From Paenibacillus sp. UNC451MF (GTDB taxonomy: Bacteria; Bacillota; Bacilli; Paenibacillales; NBRC-103111), in NCBI RefSeq assembly GCF_000686845.1, contig NZ_JMLS01000012.1:62001-126000 (forward strand): a stretch of DNA of 64,000 bases. The letters run 5' to 3'. Under the pieces are notes generated by a model that saw only the letters and a program-made list of their open reading frames with translations, ran no database searches and was not told where the DNA came from. How positions within the stretch are numbered: position 1 is the first letter of the stretch; every line of letters starts with the position of its first letter. The position numbers and the translations under genes were made by a program. Shown piece by piece: positions 17,033-25,907 of this stretch.

Positions 17033-17056
17033 CAAAAAACCGCCCTCATGGGCGGC
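17033..17056 (-). terminator. Minus-strand terminator of the DUF59 gene
   Basis: On the minus strand GCCGCCC / GGGCGG forms the stem, followed by TTTTTTG. Confidence 0.85.
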
Positions 17057-17072
17057 TAACGAAGATGTAAAC

Positions 17073-17387
17073 TCACACTAAGGTTTGGCGTGCTCGTATT
17101 TGTTCCTTCGCCAGGTCATTCATTTTGGCAGGGGTCCATTTTGGTTCCCACACGAGCTGGACTTCCGCTTTTTTAACTCCCTGAACTTTTTCAGCGGCAT
17201 TCTTGACGTCTGCAACAATTTGATCAGCCAGAGGGCATTCGGGGATCGTCAAAGTCATCTTAATGGTTGCCGTTCCGGGTTCATTTATTGCTATATCGTA
17301 GACCAGACCCAGATCTACGATGTTAACGCCAACTTCAGGATCAAGCACTTCTTCCAATGCTGACATAATGCGGTCTTCCGTGTTCAA
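17073..17387 (-). CDS. MIP18/DUF59 family Fe-S assembly factor (SufT/PaaD-like)
   Basis: 104 residues. The domain signature is complete: ALEEVLDPEVGVNIVDLGLVYDI, MTLTIPECPLADQIVADV with the conserved Cys, and VQLVWEPKWTPAKMNDLAKEQI. Members help mature or repair iron-sulfur proteins in the cytoplasm. The start is TTG (17387) after GAGGGTGG on the minus strand; no ATG is available at the domain start. Stand-alone gene with its own terminator. Confidence 0.9.
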   Translation of the reverse strand: MNTEDRIMSALEEVLDPEVGVNIVDLGLVYDIAINEPGTATIKMTLTIPECPLADQIVADVKNAAEKVQGVKKAEVQLVWEPKWTPAKMNDLAKEQIRARQTLV

Positions 17388-17688
17388 GATTCCACCCTCT
17401 ATCTTATTGTTTAAGCTTCAATTCAAGCAGTTCTATATTAGACAGCGGCGTAGTAAACTATTCTTTGAAGATCATGGGAAAATTTAGGGAAAAATCAAAT
17501 GCATACAAGGAGAACAAGACATGCACTGCTAATTTGTTCAACAAATTGCCATAAAAAAAGTCTGCCTCTACCCGGAAAGTCAATCTCCATTTCGAAATAC
17601 ATTAGTATAAAAAATTCCTTTTTAAACTCGGAAATCCAGGGTAATAAACAAAGAGGTATATTGTAGAAAGAAAAGGAGAGTTGTGTGT
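17388..17688. other. Intergenic region between divergent DUF59 and stalk-domain genes
   Basis: AT-rich. It holds the palindrome AATTTGTTCAACAAATT at 17531-17547 (8-base arms around one C), possibly an operator, and an AAAGGAG ribosome binding site at 17672-17678 for the next gene. No clear -35/-10 pair or ORF. Confidence 0.35.
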
Positions 17689-18984
17689 ATGAAGAAAGGG
17701 ATCATAACCTGTGTAGCGGCTGCGATGGTGACTTTGGCCGCTATTCCTGCTGCGGTAACGTCTAGCCCGCAAAAAGTATTTGCGTGTTCCAAGGGGGAGG
17801 TTACGTCAGCGGAAACCGATTACTCGGTTGCAAGCAATGTGCTTTACGGTTCAGTTACAAATGTTGAAAATGTGTTCTATGATGGCAAACCTTATCGAAT
17901 GGCAACATTTGCGACGTTTTCGAACCTAAAAGGAGGGTATGTGAATACCGTCCTGACAGCGCCAGACAGCGATCAATGTGGTGTTACCTTTGAATTGGGA
18001 CACACTTACCTGGTGTATGCTAACAACCGTCTAGGTAGAGCGGCAGCTAGCGCGTTCGATGTGTTCGAAGGCCAGGAAGCGGAGAATCGGGTCAATGAAC
18101 TTAAAGACATGGCTATGGTACGTTATCCTGACCCGGGACCGCAGCAAATTACGCTCTACCCAGGCTCGGATGTAACGGTGACGCTGGATGGGAAAACCAT
18201 TCCTGTCACGCCGGGAGCGTTGTTCTACAATAACACACTGTACACTCCTATGACTTTCTTTAGAGATATTCTCGGGTATGTTACGGTATGGAATGCGGAT
18301 AGTAACCGCTATGAAATTTTGTTGCGCTCCGAATGGGCTGGAATTGCGGCTCAAGGAGATCCGTCTCAATCCGAATTCAAAGACGCTTCGGCAAGTATCC
18401 CGATTGGGACTGACCCGTTTGAAGCGACTGTCACCTATTCTGATGTTCAGGCGAGAGTGGATGGCAGAGTATATCCGCCTGAAACGCATCCTTTCAATTA
18501 TGGCGGGGTTGTATATGTGCCGCTTCGGGATACCGCAGAGAAACTTGGTTTGCTAGTGAACTGGGACCCTCAAACCTACACGGCAAGTATAAGAGATACT
18601 CGTCCCTTAGATCGGGATGAGCATCCGGCGCTGGTGATGAAGCTGTCGTCGAATAAGGAAGGGGTATCGGACCTTATTGTAGATCGTATCGAGAATGATC
18701 AGGCGTTGTACCGGGTTGATCGTGTGCTTCAGTACGGTGAAACTCCAGAGCAGTTGAAAGCTTCGTTCACCGATTTAATCCAAGAAAATGATGGTGTTTC
18801 GGATCGAAGAATCCGATTGTTCTTGGAGAAAGGCGACAGGGAGTATGAGCTGGTTATGACCGATGAGTTGATGAAGTCATTAATTACGAATCCTTTAGTA
18901 CGGAATTCCATCAGCTTGACGCTCGGACGCGAGTATTATACTTGGCCAGATAACGGTGTTATCAGACAGTCTAATGTACATTAA
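17689..18984 (+). CDS. Secreted protein with NTR/TIMP-like domain and two copper amine oxidase N-terminal-like (stalk) repeats
   Basis: 431 residues. A signal peptide (residues 1-28) is followed by VFACSKGEV...VLYGSVTNV...CGVTFELGHTYLVYAN, the pattern of bacterial TIMP/NTR-like domains: Cys at the mature N-terminus, then G-x-V, and CG near F-x-x-G-x-x-YLVYA. Two Cu_amine_oxidN1-type units follow: DVTVTLDGKTIPVTPGALFYNN...TPMTFFRDILGY and ARVDGRVYPPETHPFNYGGVVYVPLRDTAEKLG. The C-terminal 110 residues are unassigned. Such stalk domains are common in Paenibacillus surface proteins and are not themselves catalytic. ATG 17689 is preferred to GTG 17683 because it lies 10 bases from AAAGGAG. Confidence 0.7.
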   Translation: MKKGIITCVAAAMVTLAAIPAAVTSSPQKVFACSKGEVTSAETDYSVASNVLYGSVTNVENVFYDGKPYRMATFATFSNLKGGYVNTVLTAPDSDQCGVTFELGHTYLVYANNRLGRAAASAFDVFEGQEAENRVNELKDMAMVRYPDPGPQQITLYPGSDVTVTLDGKTIPVTPGALFYNNTLYTPMTFFRDILGYVTVWNADSNRYEILLRSEWAGIAAQGDPSQSEFKDASASIPIGTDPFEATVTYSDVQARVDGRVYPPETHPFNYGGVVYVPLRDTAEKLGLLVNWDPQTYTASIRDTRPLDRDEHPALVMKLSSNKEGVSDLIVDRIENDQALYRVDRVLQYGETPEQLKASFTDLIQENDGVSDRRIRLFLEKGDREYELVMTDELMKSLITNPLVRNSISLTLGREYYTWPDNGVIRQSNVH

Positions 18985-18992
18985 ACCTTAAT

Positions 18993-19030
18993 AAAAGAAC
19001 CGTCCGATCCTTCGGGCGGTTCTTTTGGCT
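18993..19030 (+). terminator. Rho-independent terminator
   Basis: Stem AAAGAACCG-CCGA / TCGG-CGGTTCTTT followed by TTTT. Confidence 0.85.
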
Positions 19031-19174
19031 TAAGCAGCTGATGATATGAAACTTTTTCCAGTGAAAAAGCGTCATACATAATGAAAGCATCCCATAGCTT
19101 CTTTGGAGGCTCATGAGCCGAAGCGGTTTGGAAGATAGGTTTGATGAATGGAATTATGTAAGGAGGTGATACAT

Positions 19175-19534
19175 ATGTCGGTTGGCTTCTCAGGTCCTCC
19201 GCCCATATTCAGTGTTATGTTTGTCGTTGTCCCGTTATTTATAGTCGGAGTGCTTATTTTTATCGTTGTAAAAGGATTATCAATCTGGGTAAGCAATAAT
19301 GCTGCGGATGTTGTTAACACTCAGGCCAGGATCGTATCCAAAAGAATAGAAGTATCCGGAGGTTCCGGAGATACGAGCTCCAGCACGACCTACTATGTCA
19401 CTTTTGAATTTGCAGACCGTAGACGAATTGAACTACAGGTGCGAGGTTCTGTTCATGGATTATTAGTAGAAGGAGATCAAGGGACTTTGAATTATCAAGG
19501 GACACGCTTTAATGATTTTCAAAGAGACCAATAA
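19175..19534 (+). CDS. DUF2500-like small membrane protein
   Basis: 119 residues: one N-terminal membrane segment (VMFVVVPLFIVGVLIFIVV, residues about 14-32) followed by a soluble beta-rich domain (ARIVSKRIEVSGG...TTYYVTFEFADRRRIELQVRG...GDQGTLNYQGTRFNDFQR), which matches the YhhM/DUF2500 pattern. Function unknown. The start is set by a perfect AAGGAGGTGAT six bases before ATG 19175; an upstream in-frame ATG at 19148 runs through that ribosome binding site. Confidence 0.8.
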   Translation: MSVGFSGPPPIFSVMFVVVPLFIVGVLIFIVVKGLSIWVSNNAADVVNTQARIVSKRIEVSGGSGDTSSSTTYYVTFEFADRRRIELQVRGSVHGLLVEGDQGTLNYQGTRFNDFQRDQ

Positions 19535-19539
19535 TGAAA

Positions 19540-19588
19540 AAATCGCCATTCATCCATGTTTCTAGCAAGGACGGAAGGCGATTTTTTT
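19540..19588. terminator. Hairpin between convergent genes, likely bidirectional terminator
   Basis: AAAATCGCC (19540-19548) pairs with GGCGATTTTT (19577-19586). A T run is present on the plus strand and an A run at the other side, so it can serve both the DUF2500 gene and the DUF2264 gene. Confidence 0.7.
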
Positions 19589-19603
19589 GTCTGCGTGATG
19601 AAA

Positions 19604-21469
19604 TTAGTCTAGTGCACGCTTAAACACAGGAATACTGGAACCGCTCATTGTGATGAGGAGCTCATTACCAGCAACAAGTGCAGAAGGTGCAGCCTTCCAA
19701 TGGCTTTGAGCAGAACTGGAGAACGGTTCCCCATAAACGGCAGTAACAAGCCAGTGACTGCCAGGCTTAATGCTCATTTTGACTGTTGGAATAACCGTAC
19801 GGGGATGCATCAAATTTGTATTGGAGTGCGGAGTTATCAGATCAACTGTACCTGTACCATACAGCAGCTGCACCCCTGCTGAGCCTAAGTCGTTAGAGGC
19901 TCTAATAGCATGTTTCCGTTGATCGACTTGCAGCGATCCCAGTTGTATTCGCCCTTGATCTATACCCAGGGCAAAGCCGCCGTCAGCCAGATCCAGTGTT
20001 CTGCTTGAATCAATCCGGTGCACTCTTATGTGCCAAGGCGTTCCAGGAATCAACCAGGTCTGAACCTCGACGTCCAACCACGGCTTCCATCGCGTATAAA
20101 TCGTACCATTCTCGGAAATCAGGCTTTCCTCTGTCTTTCGTTTAACACGGTACAGGTTATCGCCTTCGCTTATAGCCAGCATAGAATCAAAGGCACCTTG
20201 AGCAAGTCCCCATTCCGCCCGCGGAACACTGAAGCCAAAGAAGGTGGAATAAACAAATTTCTCGTATTTGGCTGAAGTATGAGTATGCTCATTAGTTCCT
20301 ATGTGCCCCGGATTAAAAGCAAGCACGTGCGGATGTTCTTCATCTCTGCAAATTACTAGATGAGGAGGCTGCTGCACTGATAGTCTCGGAAGCTTTGGCA
20401 GTGGAAGCTCCTCTGCTGTCCAAAACGGATGGTTCTCATCCAGTGCCAAAGGAAGAAAAGTCTTCAGCGCCCAGTAAGGTGATCCGGGCGAATTATAATT
20501 TTCAGCCATGATCAGGTTCGAATAAGCGTATCCGATGGACAGAGTGCCGTCAGGGTGAAACATCGGCTGTTGGAACCACCAGCGCAGATTTCTAAGAATA
20601 AGCCCCTTCATGACCCCTAAAGAGAAAGGTTCCACTCCGGCAAATACAAGCGCACTCCAGAAAGCAGCCTGAGAGAATCGATAAGCAAGGCTTCTCCCAT
20701 AGGGAAGCGCGGCTCCATCTTCGTCGAACCATTGAATAAAGGAATGGGCAAACTCTAAGGCTCTGCTCTTATATAAACGGGAGCGTTCGGCATCATCGGC
20801 TTCCATCAGCTTGGCATACAGCAGACCGTAGTAATGGAGAGCAAAAGGCACATAATAGTCGCTATGTCCCTGAACACCATCCGCATACCAGCCTTCCGTT
20901 AAGTAGAAGCGGTCCAGGTCGCCCAGCGTTTGTTCCATTAACGGTTGATTATACGGCAATCCTGCTTTTTTGAATCCCATTTGGACAAGGACAAGGAAGA
21001 ACAGCCAATTGCAGTCCCAGAGCTTTTTACTGCTAATTTGGTCTAACCAGTCCGTGAGACGTTGTAATTCCTGCTCACTAAAGCTTGATTTTATTTTTTC
21101 TGGAATTAGCGCTAGTGCGAAGCCGTAGGCAGCCATTTCAACTAATCGTTGATCATAATCGACGACATCTCCCCAATACTCCTCGTGAGTAGAGTCTGTA
21201 CCGTTCTTAATACCCTGAACATAAATATCCCATAAATCGCAGTTGTCCCCGCCAGCCAGCAGTGGTACTAATCCCCAGAGAACTCTAGAAAAGCCTTCCA
21301 TTCCTGCTACATCGTCCGTATAGCTAGTTCCGGTATTACCAATATATAAACGGGTTGAACCTTTAGTGTAATAAGGCTTTAGCGGATCGCTAAGCTGCAA
21401 GAAAGCTTGGCGTAAATCATCTCTTGTGCGCAGCGGGTTATGTGTTATCGGTAAGTCCCATGTTTTCAT
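19604..21469 (-). CDS. DUF2264 domain-containing protein (putative uronate-acting glycosidase)
   Basis: 621 residues. The DUF2264 signature is clear at the N-terminus: NPLRTRDDLRQAFLQLSDPL, SYTDDVAGMEGFSRVLWGLVPLL and GDVVDYDQRLVEMAAYGFAL, then FYLTEGWYADGVQGHSDYY. The N-terminal half is an alpha/alpha-barrel and the C-terminal half a beta-sandwich. As I recall, CAZy family GH154, with beta-glucuronidase activity, falls in this domain family; activity here is inference. No signal peptide, so cytoplasmic, acting on imported oligosaccharides. Start chosen at ATG 21469, 12 bases after GGAGG on the minus strand; a longer start at 21517 has no ribosome binding site. First gene of the polysaccharide locus, divergent from the hydrolase. 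Confidence 0.75.
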   Translation of the reverse strand: MKTWDLPITHNPLRTRDDLRQAFLQLSDPLKPYYTKGSTRLYIGNTGTSYTDDVAGMEGFSRVLWGLVPLLAGGDNCDLWDIYVQGIKNGTDSTHEEYWGDVVDYDQRLVEMAAYGFALALIPEKIKSSFSEQELQRLTDWLDQISSKKLWDCNWLFFLVLVQMGFKKAGLPYNQPLMEQTLGDLDRFYLTEGWYADGVQGHSDYYVPFALHYYGLLYAKLMEADDAERSRLYKSRALEFAHSFIQWFDEDGAALPYGRSLAYRFSQAAFWSALVFAGVEPFSLGVMKGLILRNLRWWFQQPMFHPDGTLSIGYAYSNLIMAENYNSPGSPYWALKTFLPLALDENHPFWTAEELPLPKLPRLSVQQPPHLVICRDEEHPHVLAFNPGHIGTNEHTHTSAKYEKFVYSTFFGFSVPRAEWGLAQGAFDSMLAISEGDNLYRVKRKTEESLISENGTIYTRWKPWLDVEVQTWLIPGTPWHIRVHRIDSSRTLDLADGGFALGIDQGRIQLGSLQVDQRKHAIRASNDLGSAGVQLLYGTGTVDLITPHSNTNLMHPRTVIPTVKMSIKPGSHWLVTAVYGEPFSSSAQSHWKAAPSALVAGNELLITMSGSSIPVFKRALD

Positions 21470-21616
21470 CTTGTTCGACTTCCTCCAGTGTCTAAGCGAA
21501 TTGTTTCGATTATACATCTATTTTTCTGAAAAAAAACGGAGTTCGCATGAACAAGTCAAATTTGTCTGAAAGAAATCAATATACCGTTATTGCCGCTATC
21601 GGTTCCTATTTATTAT

Positions 21617-21646
21617 TTGAGCATTATTTTGAAAGAAAAGTACAAT
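21617..21646 (+). promoter_or_regulatory. Probable promoter of the alpha/beta hydrolase gene
   Basis: TTGAGC (21617-21622), an 18-base spacer and TACAAT (21641-21646). Confidence 0.45.
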
Positions 21647-21755
21647 GTTTTTGAAGAATAAGTCCGATTTCTATGATATGGTTAAACTAACAACAATTGA
21701 AATCAATGGAACAAGAAAAGGTAAGCGCTATCAACAACAAATGGAGGTTATGTTC

Positions 21756-22796
21756 ATGTCTCATTTAGACTCATTTCTTAACGGTATTTATGACTCCTTA
21801 CAAAACAAACGTGATGATCAACTCGATGCACCTTGGGAGCAGAAGCGGGCGTATCTCATAGAACATTTAATCCCGGCGCTCGGTGAATTCGAATTGCCTG
21901 AGGGGGAGGCTGCCGACTTTAGACCAGTGCTCCTTGAAAGTGTGGAGCTCGATGAAGTGATTCGAGAACGCATCGAAATTACGACTTTGGGCGGGCTGCG
22001 AATGCCGGTATATATCGTGAAACCGAAGAATATGCAGCACGGCGAACAAAAGCCGGCAGTTGTGCTCTGGCATGGTCACGGCTATGGAAGCAGATCGCTG
22101 GTTGGGTTGATGGAGGATGGTTCTCCCAAGCTCGAGACGGGCAAGCTGTCGGATAATATCGCCCTGGAGCTAGCGCGCCGTGGGTTGGTTGTTATGGCAC
22201 CGGAGGTTGCAGGATTCGGAGACCGTAGGCTGCAGCGTGACAGGATACAGGACCCAGAATTGAAAAATTCATGCTACAACTTATCGGCAGCTCTATTTAT
22301 GACAGGCAAAACGACAGCCGGCCTTCGCGTCTATGAGGCTCTTCGTGCGGCTGAATATTTATCTACCTTGGAATATGTCGACGCCAACCGGATAGGAAAC
22401 ATGGGACATTCAGGCGGAGGTACCATCGCATCGCTGTCTGCAGCACTTGATCCAAGGGTAAAAGCATCTGTAGTCGGGATTTATCCGAATACATATAGGG
22501 GAAGTATACTGGCAGTGCGTCATTGTCTGTGCAATTATATACCTGGTATTATGCTTCATGCTGAAATGCCGGATTTGCTTGGCTTAATCGCTCCTAAACC
22601 GTTATTTATTGAAGCTGGTATTGATGATCCTATATTCCCCGTTGCAACGACCCGTGAAGCTATTCAAGCTCTTGAGCAGATTTATGGAGAGTTGGGGATC
22701 AGTACGAAATTTGACTCTCATATATTTGAAGGGAAACATGAGATCAGCGGAGTACGATCCTTCGATTGGATGATGAATACGTTACATGCGCTTTAA
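21756..22796 (+). CDS. Alpha/beta hydrolase (dienelactone hydrolase / acetyl-esterase-like)
   Basis: 346 residues. Serine hydrolase motifs: oxyanion segment WHGHGYGSRS, nucleophile elbow MGHSGGG (S219), candidate acid in EAGIDDPIFP and catalytic His in EGKHEISG. The layout matches the DLH/AXE-like group, which includes carbohydrate esterases. No signal peptide, so cytoplasmic. ATG 21756 has GGAGG 8 bases before it, while the first in-frame ATG at 21645 lies in the promoter. In this locus it is probably a deacylase for imported sugars (inference). Confidence 0.8.
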   Translation: MSHLDSFLNGIYDSLQNKRDDQLDAPWEQKRAYLIEHLIPALGEFELPEGEAADFRPVLLESVELDEVIRERIEITTLGGLRMPVYIVKPKNMQHGEQKPAVVLWHGHGYGSRSLVGLMEDGSPKLETGKLSDNIALELARRGLVVMAPEVAGFGDRRLQRDRIQDPELKNSCYNLSAALFMTGKTTAGLRVYEALRAAEYLSTLEYVDANRIGNMGHSGGGTIASLSAALDPRVKASVVGIYPNTYRGSILAVRHCLCNYIPGIMLHAEMPDLLGLIAPKPLFIEAGIDDPIFPVATTREAIQALEQIYGELGISTKFDSHIFEGKHEISGVRSFDWMMNTLHAL

Positions 22797-22868
22797 TAAT
22801 ATTATGTAGGCATGACTTGTCCTCCCATCGTATTTTCAGTATGCTAATAAAAGGTAAAGACAAGGAAT

Positions 22869-24311
22869 ATGAGGCAGATGTGGGGTAGGTCCATGCAGAA
22901 AAGAAACAGCCGCAAACATTTTCGAGCACGATTGGATGAGATGATCGCTACTTTGCGTGAAGAAATCATCTCGGGAAAATTTCCTGTTGAGAGCTATCTT
23001 CCCTCAGAGAGCGACTTGGAATTAAGATTTCAATTAAGTAATAATTCAATCCGAAAAGGGCTGGAAACACTTGTAGCGGAAGGCTTGATTGAGAAAATTG
23101 CCCGCGTAGGCAATAAAGTGATAAGTCCCTCTCATATGAAGGGTACCGTAATCAAGTTCGGCTACGTGCAGGCTACTGGTGAGCTTGCCGGGGTGGACGG
23201 AATGCTTAAGGCCTTTCATGAGAAGTATCCGCATATACAAGTACAGCCGGTTGAGCTGGCATCGATGAATTACAGCCGAACGCTGCTCGAATACATGGAT
23301 GCAGAAATGCTGGATGTTGCTATGATTAATAACAACAGTTTTCAGGATTTTGCCGAAGCTGGGCAAACAGGCCTGCTGGAGCCGCTGGAGGTTGACAGTG
23401 AGTTATATCCGTTTGCAACTTCGCCATTTGAGCAGGAAGGCAGTACGCTGGTACAGCCGTTTATCTTATCTCCTGTTATTCTATGTTATAACAAAGACCA
23501 TTTCCGCGATTCTAGGGTTCCAGAGCCAGACAGCAGCTGGACTTGGCAGGATCTGTTTCGGTTTGGGAAGCAGCTAGCGGTGAAGGGAAAGCGATTTGGA
23601 TTTTATTTCTATCTTCCATCCCGCAATCGCTGGCCGATCTTCATGCTGCAAAGTGGCGGAAAGTTTGAAGCTGATAATAATGGCGAATACCATTTAGCTG
23701 CGAGTAAAGCGGTGGAAGGCTTGGGGATTTGCAGGGAACTGATGGAGATGACGGATGTATTTCCGGTCCTGTTGTCCGAAAGCGATGCCGATGCGGAGGC
23801 GCTTTTCCTTGATGGAAAGGTGTCCGTTATCATGACAACGTACTACTTCTTGAACCAATTGAAGGATGCTGGCATTTCATTCGATGTCTCGCCACTTCCT
23901 GGATTGGAGAACAACAAGACGCTGCTGATTGTTAACGGATTAGCCGTCAATAGCCGCTCCCGCAGCAAGGAAGCTGCCAAGCTGCTTGTGCAGTTCATGA
24001 CTTCTTATGAAACGCAGCTGAAGATACGGAACCAAACTTTGAATATTACGGCTCACCGGGCGGCAATGGAATGGCAAGGAGAGGAAAGTATATACCGTCC
24101 TTCGCGTTTTTTCATGTACCGTGAGATCATACCGACTTTCCGTCTTATAACGGAGATGGGGCTTAGTAACAATCAGCTTAAAGAAATGCAGCGTGAAGCG
24201 ATGCAATTCCTGTCCGGTCTGCAGGATCGAGAGACGCTGTGCCAAAGGCTCGAACAGCTCCTTCCTTCAGTCGACAAGGAACAAGGAGAAGGACAATCGT
24301 TTATCGGATAG
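22869..24311 (+). CDS. GntR-type regulator fused to a family 1 solute-binding-protein domain
   Basis: 480 residues. Residues about 15-85 are a GntR winged helix (LREEIISGKFPVESYLPSES, FQLSNNSIRKGLETLVAEGLIEKIARVG). Residues about 95-470 read as a type 1 extracellular solute-binding protein (IKFGYVQATGE...FHEKYPHIQVQPVEL, VILCYNKDHF, SWTWQDLFRFGKQLA, LFLDGKVSVIMTTYYFLNQL, SKEAAKLLVQFMTS) with no signal peptide. So a binding-protein fold is used inside the cell as the ligand sensor of a repressor or activator. The start may be ATG 22869 (AAGG upstream) or ATG 22893 (GGGGTAGG upstream). It likely senses the sugar imported by this locus and controls the next operon. Confidence 0.85.
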   Translation: MRQMWGRSMQKRNSRKHFRARLDEMIATLREEIISGKFPVESYLPSESDLELRFQLSNNSIRKGLETLVAEGLIEKIARVGNKVISPSHMKGTVIKFGYVQATGELAGVDGMLKAFHEKYPHIQVQPVELASMNYSRTLLEYMDAEMLDVAMINNNSFQDFAEAGQTGLLEPLEVDSELYPFATSPFEQEGSTLVQPFILSPVILCYNKDHFRDSRVPEPDSSWTWQDLFRFGKQLAVKGKRFGFYFYLPSRNRWPIFMLQSGGKFEADNNGEYHLAASKAVEGLGICRELMEMTDVFPVLLSESDADAEALFLDGKVSVIMTTYYFLNQLKDAGISFDVSPLPGLENNKTLLIVNGLAVNSRSRSKEAAKLLVQFMTSYETQLKIRNQTLNITAHRAAMEWQGEESIYRPSRFFMYREIIPTFRLITEMGLSNNQLKEMQREAMQFLSGLQDRETLCQRLEQLLPSVDKEQGEGQSFIG

Positions 24312-24355
24312 ATATCGTCAACCTAATGGAATAAACATAGGTAGTGGCAAACCAG

Positions 24356-24390
24356 AGGTGCGGGCTCTTAACAGAGCTTGTGCCTTTTTT
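24356..24390 (+). terminator. Rho-independent terminator after the GntR-SBP gene
   Basis: A 13-base-pair stem with wobble pairs, AGGTGCGGGCTCT / AGAGCTTGTGCCT, loop TAAC, then six T residues. Confidence 0.82.
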
Positions 24391-24459
24391 GTTAGACATG
24401 GTTCGCATAACGAGCTTGTCTCTGACTCATATCTAACCTATAAATATACCATAACAGTA

Positions 24460-24488
24460 TTGACCGCGCTTACAATGTGGTATATAGT
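24460..24488 (+). promoter_or_regulatory. Sigma-A promoter of the SBP-SGNH-SDR-lyase operon
   Basis: TTGACC (24460-24465), a 17-base spacer and TATAGT (24483-24488). TGACCGCGCTTACA at 24461-24474 matches the cre consensus at 12 of 14 positions, so CcpA control is possible. Confidence 0.65.
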
Positions 24489-24562
24489 TATTTTGTGAGT
24501 CAGATAAGAGTCAATGTTTCATTGTATAAGCTAGTAAGTAGAATATACAAGGAGGGGTACGA

Positions 24563-25882
24563 ATGCGGACGAAATCAAGGCGCCTGTCAGGAATTATTCT
24601 TTGCTTGCTTGCGGCATCTCTCACAGCATGCCAACAAACGGGAAAGAGCGAAGAAGTGACGGTCAAGGGGCAGGATTTAGTCAAGAAGGTAAGCGATACG
24701 CCGACGGAGCTTGTGTTCTATGTATGCGTCAATGGTTGGACGGAAGAGCAGTTCATGAGCACCTACGGAAACCAGATTAAGAAGAAGTTTCCGAATTATT
24801 CGCTGAAGTTTATCCCGCAGAAGGATGCTCAGACGCTGCCGAGTGTTATCACATCGGGCCAAACCATCGATATTTTGATTACATCGATTGGGTTGACCTC
24901 GAATTTCTTGCTCGCCTACGAGATGCAGGATGATATCAGCGATCTCATCAAAAAGTACAACTTTGATTTGTCACGACTGGAGCCATCGACAGTGGATATC
25001 CAGAGACAGCTTGCCGGCGGAGGAATATATGGACTGCCTGTTAGCACGACATCGGCTGCGCTTTTTTACAACAAAAGCTTGTTCGACAAGTTCGGAGTTT
25101 CCTACCCGCGTGATGGTATGACCTGGGATGAGATCAACGATTTGGCCAAGACGATGACTCGCACTGATAATGGTCAGCAGATTAAAGGGATGACCATGTC
25201 TGTACAGCATTTGATGCAGCTGAACCAGCTCTCCGCTCCGCATATTGACTCCAAGACGTCCAAGGCTGCGTTCACTTCTGACTCATTCCGACAAGCATTC
25301 GGGAACTTGACACGATTTTATAAAATTCCGGGCAATGGACTCCTAGATAACAAATATAATCTGGTTAGCCAGCAGGAGCCTTTCTACAAAGACCAGAATG
25401 TAGCGATGTTCGCCGCTCTCAGCACTACGGCGAGAGTGTTCAAGGATACTTTGAACTGGAATATCGTGCAGCTGCCGGTTTATAAGGATAAGCCTAACGT
25501 CGGTCCGCAATCGTACCCTACGTACTTTTATTTATCCAAAGGCAGCAAGAATAAAGACGCTGCATTCCAAGTGATGTCTTATGTCACGTCGGATGAGTTT
25601 CAGGATTTTATCGTCAAGGACGGCTATTCCTCTATCTTAAAAAATCAAGATCAGATCATGAAAAACTTTGCAACAAATGATCCTGCATTGGCAGGTAAAA
25701 ATGTAAAATCGCTGCTTCCGGCGAAGTTTGCAGACCCGACTGAGAAGACGAAGTATCAGGCTATCGCGGACAAGGAAATGCTTGCTGCGTTGGTCGATAT
25801 CGCTTCGGGTAAGGATGAGAATACCGCTTTGCGAGAAGCTGAGGAGCGGGCAAATAAAGCTATTGAGGCCGAGAAGAAATAA
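24563..25882 (+). CDS. Extracellular solute-binding lipoprotein, family 1 (orphan)
   Basis: 439 residues. The signal peptide with lipobox LTAC makes it a membrane-anchored lipoprotein. Typical sugar-binding-protein segments: FYVCVNGWTEEQFMSTYGNQIKKKFP, LFYNKSLFDKFGVSYP and RDGMTWDEINDLAKTMT, the paralogue signature shared with the proteins at 34239 and 47784. AAGGAGG lies 7 bases before the ATG. No permease is encoded nearby, so it must use a distant transporter or act as a surface sensor. First gene of a four-gene operon with an SGNH esterase, SDR and lyase, behind the GntR-SBP regulator. Confidence 0.85.
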   Translation: MRTKSRRLSGIILCLLAASLTACQQTGKSEEVTVKGQDLVKKVSDTPTELVFYVCVNGWTEEQFMSTYGNQIKKKFPNYSLKFIPQKDAQTLPSVITSGQTIDILITSIGLTSNFLLAYEMQDDISDLIKKYNFDLSRLEPSTVDIQRQLAGGGIYGLPVSTTSAALFYNKSLFDKFGVSYPRDGMTWDEINDLAKTMTRTDNGQQIKGMTMSVQHLMQLNQLSAPHIDSKTSKAAFTSDSFRQAFGNLTRFYKIPGNGLLDNKYNLVSQQEPFYKDQNVAMFAALSTTARVFKDTLNWNIVQLPVYKDKPNVGPQSYPTYFYLSKGSKNKDAAFQVMSYVTSDEFQDFIVKDGYSSILKNQDQIMKNFATNDPALAGKNVKSLLPAKFADPTEKTKYQAIADKEMLAALVDIASGKDENTALREAEERANKAIEAEKK

Positions 25883-25907
25883 CAGAGATCAAGGTGGAGG
25901 GTGAACA

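Noticed and set aside
16874-17059. 61-codon plus-strand ORF
   Set aside because: It runs through the minus-strand terminator of the DUF59 gene and has no homology or ribosome binding site.
24489-24500. TTTTGTGAG as another member of the TGCA-site group
   Set aside because: It lacks TGCA and is not 48 bases before a -10 box; that promoter already has a normal -35 box.
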